A stretch of DNA of 9,499 bases from an uncultured Clostridia bacterium (GTDB lineage Bacteria; Bacillota; Clostridia; UBA1381; UMGS1253), in the NCBI GenBank assembly GCA_937892135.1, contig CALAUK010000185.1:1-9499 (forward strand). The letters run 5' to 3'. The notes under the pieces were generated by a model, which had not been told where the DNA came from, made no database searches, and saw only the letters and a program-made list of their open reading frames with translations. The translations under genes were made by a program, and so were the position numbers. Below are positions 6,656 to 9,499 of this stretch, in pieces (the stretch's first letter is position 1; the number at the start of each line of letters is the position of its first letter).

Positions 6656-7657
6656 ATGGATATTTACAAAACTCTTAAGTGCCTTACGGAGAAAAACACC
6701 CGTGAGGCAAGAGAATATATTAAAAATTATATCACGCCCCTTTTAGATGAGGTTTATGAGAGCTCTGACGGAAGTGTTATAGGAGTTAAAAAGGGAAAAG
6801 AAAACGGCAAAAAAATAATGCTTGACGCTCATATAGACGAAATCTGTCTTATGGTTTCTGAAATTGACAAAAATGGCTTTTTAAAGTTTTCAGCAGTTGG
6901 CGGAATTTCGGAAAAATGCCTTCCGGGAGCGGAGGTTACGGTTTTCGGAAAAGAAAAGATAAAGGGCGTTATTGGCTCTGTTCCTCCGCATCTTCAGAAA
7001 GGGACAGATAAAAAGAGCTTTAAAAGTGAGGATATGTTAATTGATATCGGCATGGGGAAAAAAGATGCCGAAAAGTGCGTTAAAATAGGTGACTATGCAA
7101 AAATTAACGGAAAGTTTTTAAAGCTTTCGGACGATTTTTATTCTTCTTCCGCTTTGGATAACAGGGCGGGAGTTTTATCTTCTTTAATGGTTATAGAAAG
7201 CCTTAAGGATGTCGCTTTGGAGGACAGCTTGTATTTTGTTTTCTCGTCAGGGGAAGAATATGATATGTCGGGAGCGGCGTTGGCGGCAGAAAAAATAAAG
7301 CCTGATATGGCTTTTGTTGTTGATGTAACCTTTGGCGTGTCTTATAATGTAAGTGATTACTCGTTTGAGCTTGGGCGTGGCCCGTCTTGCTCGGTTGGAC
7401 CAAATATTTCAAAAGAGCTTTATAAAAAAATAGAGGAAAGCGCAAAAGAAAACGGCATAACCATTTTCCCCGAGGTTTCGGGCGGAAGCAGCGGAACAAA
7501 TGCATGGGCTATTCAGGTTTCGGGAACGGGAGTTAGGTGCGCAGTTTTGTCAATCCCCTTAAGGTATATGCACACTAATGTTGAAACAGTAAATATAAAC
7601 GATATAAAAAGCGTAGCTATCCTTTTAGAAGATGTCATCAAAAAGGAGGGGAAATAA
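6656..7657 (+). CDS. M42 family metallopeptidase, paralogue A (motif-variant)
   Basis: Cytosolic di-metal aminopeptidase of 333 residues, of the M42 (glutamyl aminopeptidase/cellulase M/TET) family, whose members form large tetrahedral particles and trim short peptides. Ligand candidates are H59 and D61 in D-A-H-I-D-E, D168 in S-A-L-D-N-R-A-G, E200/E201 in S-S-G-E-E-Y-D-M-S-G-A, D223 in V-V-D-V-T, and H306 in R-Y-M-H-T-N-V-E. All are present, so activity is likely. Two surroundings are unusual: S-G-E-E-Y-D-M-S-G-A replaces the usual Q-E-E-V-G-x-R-G-A, and G-T-N-A (280-283) replaces the usual G-T-D-A. The substrate cannot be told. It begins 2 bases after murD, with AGAGGA inside the murD end, and overlaps the next gene by 1 base. 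Confidence 0.92.
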   Translation: MDIYKTLKCLTEKNTREAREYIKNYITPLLDEVYESSDGSVIGVKKGKENGKKIMLDAHIDEICLMVSEIDKNGFLKFSAVGGISEKCLPGAEVTVFGKEKIKGVIGSVPPHLQKGTDKKSFKSEDMLIDIGMGKKDAEKCVKIGDYAKINGKFLKLSDDFYSSSALDNRAGVLSSLMVIESLKDVALEDSLYFVFSSGEEYDMSGAALAAEKIKPDMAFVVDVTFGVSYNVSDYSFELGRGPSCSVGPNISKELYKKIEESAKENGITIFPEVSGGSSGTNAWAIQVSGTGVRCAVLSIPLRYMHTNVETVNINDIKSVAILLEDVIKKEGK

Positions 7658-8667
7658 TGCTTGAAAAGCTATGTAATATGTATGCAGTTTCGGGAGACGA
7701 AGAAGAAATTGCGGAGTTTATCATAGAAACTGTAAAGCCTTTTGTGGATATGGTAGAAACTGATGCTTTGGGAAATGTTATCTGCTATATAAAGGGCGAA
7801 AGCGATAAAAAGAGGGTTTTAGTTTCCGCTCACTTAGATGAGGTAGGCTTTATTATAAGCGGTATTACAGACGACGGATATTTAAAGTTTTGCTCGGTAG
7901 GCGGAATAGACGAAAGAATTATGCCCGGAAAAAGCGTTGTTATAGGAAAAAATGAAATCCCCGGCGTAATAGGAATAAAACCTGTTCACCTTATGAGTAA
8001 AGAAGAGCGGGAAAGTGTTTTAAAAGAAGATGAATTAGTTATTGATATCGGTGCAATTTCAAAAGAAGATGCCGAAAAGAGAGTTTCTTTAGGAGATTAT
8101 GCAACCTTTAGCGCCAACTACACTGAGTTTGGTGATAACAAAATTTTATCAAAAGCACTAGACGACAGATGCGGCTGTGCGATTTTAACCGAGCTTTGTA
8201 AAAAGAAGTATTACTACGATACCTATATCTGCTTTTCCGTTCAGGAGGAGACAGGAACCCGTGGCGCAATAGTTCTGGCAAGAAAAATCAAGCCTGACTA
8301 CGCCCTTGTTATAGAATGTACCTCGTGTTCTGACATTGGCGAAACTCCCGAGTTTAAATATGTAACAACAATGGGAGAGGGAGCGGCACTATCAATTAAT
8401 GACGGTGGCTCGTATTCAGATGTTAAGATGACAAAAAAGCTTTATGCGCTGGCTAAGGAAAAGGGTATTCCCGTTCAGTATAAAAGGTCAAATGCGGGCG
8501 GAAACGATGCAAGAAGCCTTCAGGTTTCGGGCGGAGGCGCAAAATGCGTGGTTATTTCAATTCCGTGCAGGTATCTTCATTCGCCTGTGGGAGTTATTTC
8601 AAAAGACGATTATATATCGGCAAAGAAGTTAGGTGCGCTCTTTTTGGAAAACATAAAGGAGGATTAA
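7657..8667 (+). CDS. M42 family metallopeptidase, paralogue B (canonical active site)
   Basis: 336 residues, full length for M42. The active site set is complete: H59 and D61 in S-A-H-L-D-E-V, D169 in K-A-L-D-D-R-C-G, the catalytic base and ligand E197/E198 in V-Q-E-E-T-G-T-R-G-A, the acidic ligand E220 in V-I-E-C-T, and H308 in R-Y-L-H-S-P. The family stretch G-V-I-G-I-K-P-V-H-L (103-112) covers the inserted oligomerisation domain. In the later G-T-D-A region this protein has G-N-D-A, keeping the Asp. It should be an active aminopeptidase, although the peptide specificity is unknown. The ATG overlaps the preceding stop as TAATG, and AAGGAGG (7643-7649) lies 7 bases upstream. Equal length and register with paralogue A indicate an old tandem duplication. 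Confidence 0.95.
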   Translation: MLEKLCNMYAVSGDEEEIAEFIIETVKPFVDMVETDALGNVICYIKGESDKKRVLVSAHLDEVGFIISGITDDGYLKFCSVGGIDERIMPGKSVVIGKNEIPGVIGIKPVHLMSKEERESVLKEDELVIDIGAISKEDAEKRVSLGDYATFSANYTEFGDNKILSKALDDRCGCAILTELCKKKYYYDTYICFSVQEETGTRGAIVLARKIKPDYALVIECTSCSDIGETPEFKYVTTMGEGAALSINDGGSYSDVKMTKKLYALAKEKGIPVQYKRSNAGGNDARSLQVSGGGAKCVVISIPCRYLHSPVGVISKDDYISAKKLGALFLENIKED

Positions 8668-8668
8668 T

Positions 8669-9499
8669 ATGGAGCTTTTAGAAAAGCTTATAAATACATT
8701 TTCGGTCTCAGCAAATGAGAAAAAAACCAAAGAGGTTATAAAAGAAAGCCTTAAAGGTGCAAAATGCGAAATTTATGAGGACAATATCGGAAATCTTATA
8801 GCAAGAAAAAGCGGAAACGGCATAAAAATAGGAGTTTTTGCGCCGCTGGATTTAGCGGGCGGCGTTGTAACATATAAAGATAAAGAAAAAATCCGTTTTG
8901 TTTCGGTTGGCGATATTAATGAGGCTAAGTTTATTAATATGACAGCCGTTTTTGAAAACGGAAAAAAAGGCTTTATTTACTGCGAGGATATAAATAACTT
9001 AAGCTTTGACAATATGTATATTGACGCCTGTGGATTAGATGATATTGAGATTGGCGATGCGTTTTTATTAAAAGGTGAAATCTTTTCTGATGAGGAAAAG
9101 ATAATAGCTGTCGGAGCGGGGGATAAGGCTCTTCTTTATTCTCTTATAGAGGCTTTGAAAGAAGATAATAAAAACGATATAACGGCAGTTTTTGCTACGC
9201 GCTCTCGCGTTGGCTTTAAGGGAGCTGTAGCAGCGGCGGAAAAAATGGATTTTGACCTTTGTATCTGCCTTGGAGAAAGCGAAAATTCCCTAGCAGATGG
9301 CGTGTTACTCACTGTAAAGGGCAAGAATATGATTTCAGACGAGATAGCAGTGTCTTTAATCGAGGGCTTGCTAAAAGAAGAGAAAATTTCATTTAAAAGA
9401 GAAGTTAATATGAACACTTCTTCGTGCGCGGGACTTGTAAAAAAGGCTGATATATCGGAGGATAAATATGATATAACATACGTCAGCAGTCTGTTTTAT
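8669..9499 (+). CDS. M42-like protein, paralogue C, degenerate active site (3' truncated by window)
   Basis: An open frame of 277 codons without a stop, running off the right edge; by comparison with its neighbours a few dozen residues are missing. AAAGGAGG (8655-8662) lies 6 bases before the ATG, and only 1 base separates it from paralogue B. The start L-L-E-K-L-I-N-T-F-S-V-S matches the M42 N terminus, and V-F-A-T-R-S-R-V-G-F-K-G-A-V-A-A-A-E-K (174-192) aligns with V-F-S-S-G-E-E-Y-D-M-S-G-A-A-L-A-A-E-K of paralogue A. His59 is replaced by P59 and Glu62 by L62. The two catalytic-loop Glu become S179 and R180, and the acidic ligand becomes G202. Only D61 and D152 remain. I read it as a non-catalytic M42 homologue. 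The reading frame is intact, with no sign of frameshift decay. Confidence 0.82.
   Translation, partial: MELLEKLINTFSVSANEKKTKEVIKESLKGAKCEIYEDNIGNLIARKSGNGIKIGVFAPLDLAGGVVTYKDKEKIRFVSVGDINEAKFINMTAVFENGKKGFIYCEDINNLSFDNMYIDACGLDDIEIGDAFLLKGEIFSDEEKIIAVGAGDKALLYSLIEALKEDNKNDITAVFATRSRVGFKGAVAAAEKMDFDLCICLGESENSLADGVLLTVKGKNMISDEIAVSLIEGLLKEEKISFKREVNMNTSSCAGLVKKADISEDKYDITYVSSLFY

Noticed and set aside
9136..9417. Minus-strand 93-codon frame opposite paralogue C
   Set aside because: It is antisense to a continuous M42-like frame, with no ribosome binding site or recognisable motif.
8669..9499. Paralogue C as a frameshifted or decaying pseudogene
   Set aside because: The frame is uninterrupted for 277 codons, codon use resembles its neighbours, and it has a consensus ribosome binding site 1-gene-unit style spacing. 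Loss of catalytic residues is by substitution only.

Overview
The window looks like a chromosomal segment of a low-GC, endospore-forming member of the Clostridia (Firmicutes). The grounds are the AT-rich coding bias, strong AAGGAGG-type ribosome binding sites before almost every gene, a full-length spoIIE, which is confined to endospore formers, and a FeoB with the N-terminal GLT..S.G leader and GFGCN / PCNGKFP gate motifs that I associate with firmicute FeoB. The species cannot be named from the sequence. All recognisable genes are on the + strand and are tightly packed. No RNA gene, insertion sequence, CRISPR array or prophage element is visible.

Layout. (1) Bases 1-97 hold the end of an upstream unit, closed by a perfect 13-bp hairpin with a T tract. 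(2) Bases 131-2463 hold feoA and feoB, the ferrous iron importer, with a 1-base overlap. (3) Bases 2464-2566 are an intergenic region with a weak terminator and a candidate promoter for spoIIE. (4) Bases 2567-5184 hold spoIIE, the membrane phosphatase that switches on sigma-F in the forespore, then an unrecognised 67-residue tail-anchored-looking protein. A good terminator at 5192-5218 ends this unit. (5) Bases 5228-5256 are a strong sigma-A-type promoter. It drives murD (5289-6653) and three successive M42-family (glutamyl aminopeptidase/TET type) genes with gaps or overlaps of 1-2 bases. The third gene runs off the right edge.

How the genes work together. Three separate transcription units handle iron uptake, sporulation commitment, and peptidoglycan precursor synthesis coupled to peptidases. 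The most interesting part is the peptidase trio. The first two proteins have the full set of M42 metal and catalytic residues, although the first has altered motif surroundings. The third keeps the fold pattern and register but has lost most of the catalytic residues visible in the window. It therefore looks like a pseudoenzyme encoded with its active paralogues, possibly a non-catalytic subunit of a mixed M42 particle. The second point of interest is the spoIIE promoter region, whose 21-bp spacer recalls the unusual Spo0A-dependent spoIIE/spoIIG promoters of Bacillus. The third is the small membrane protein encoded just after spoIIE.
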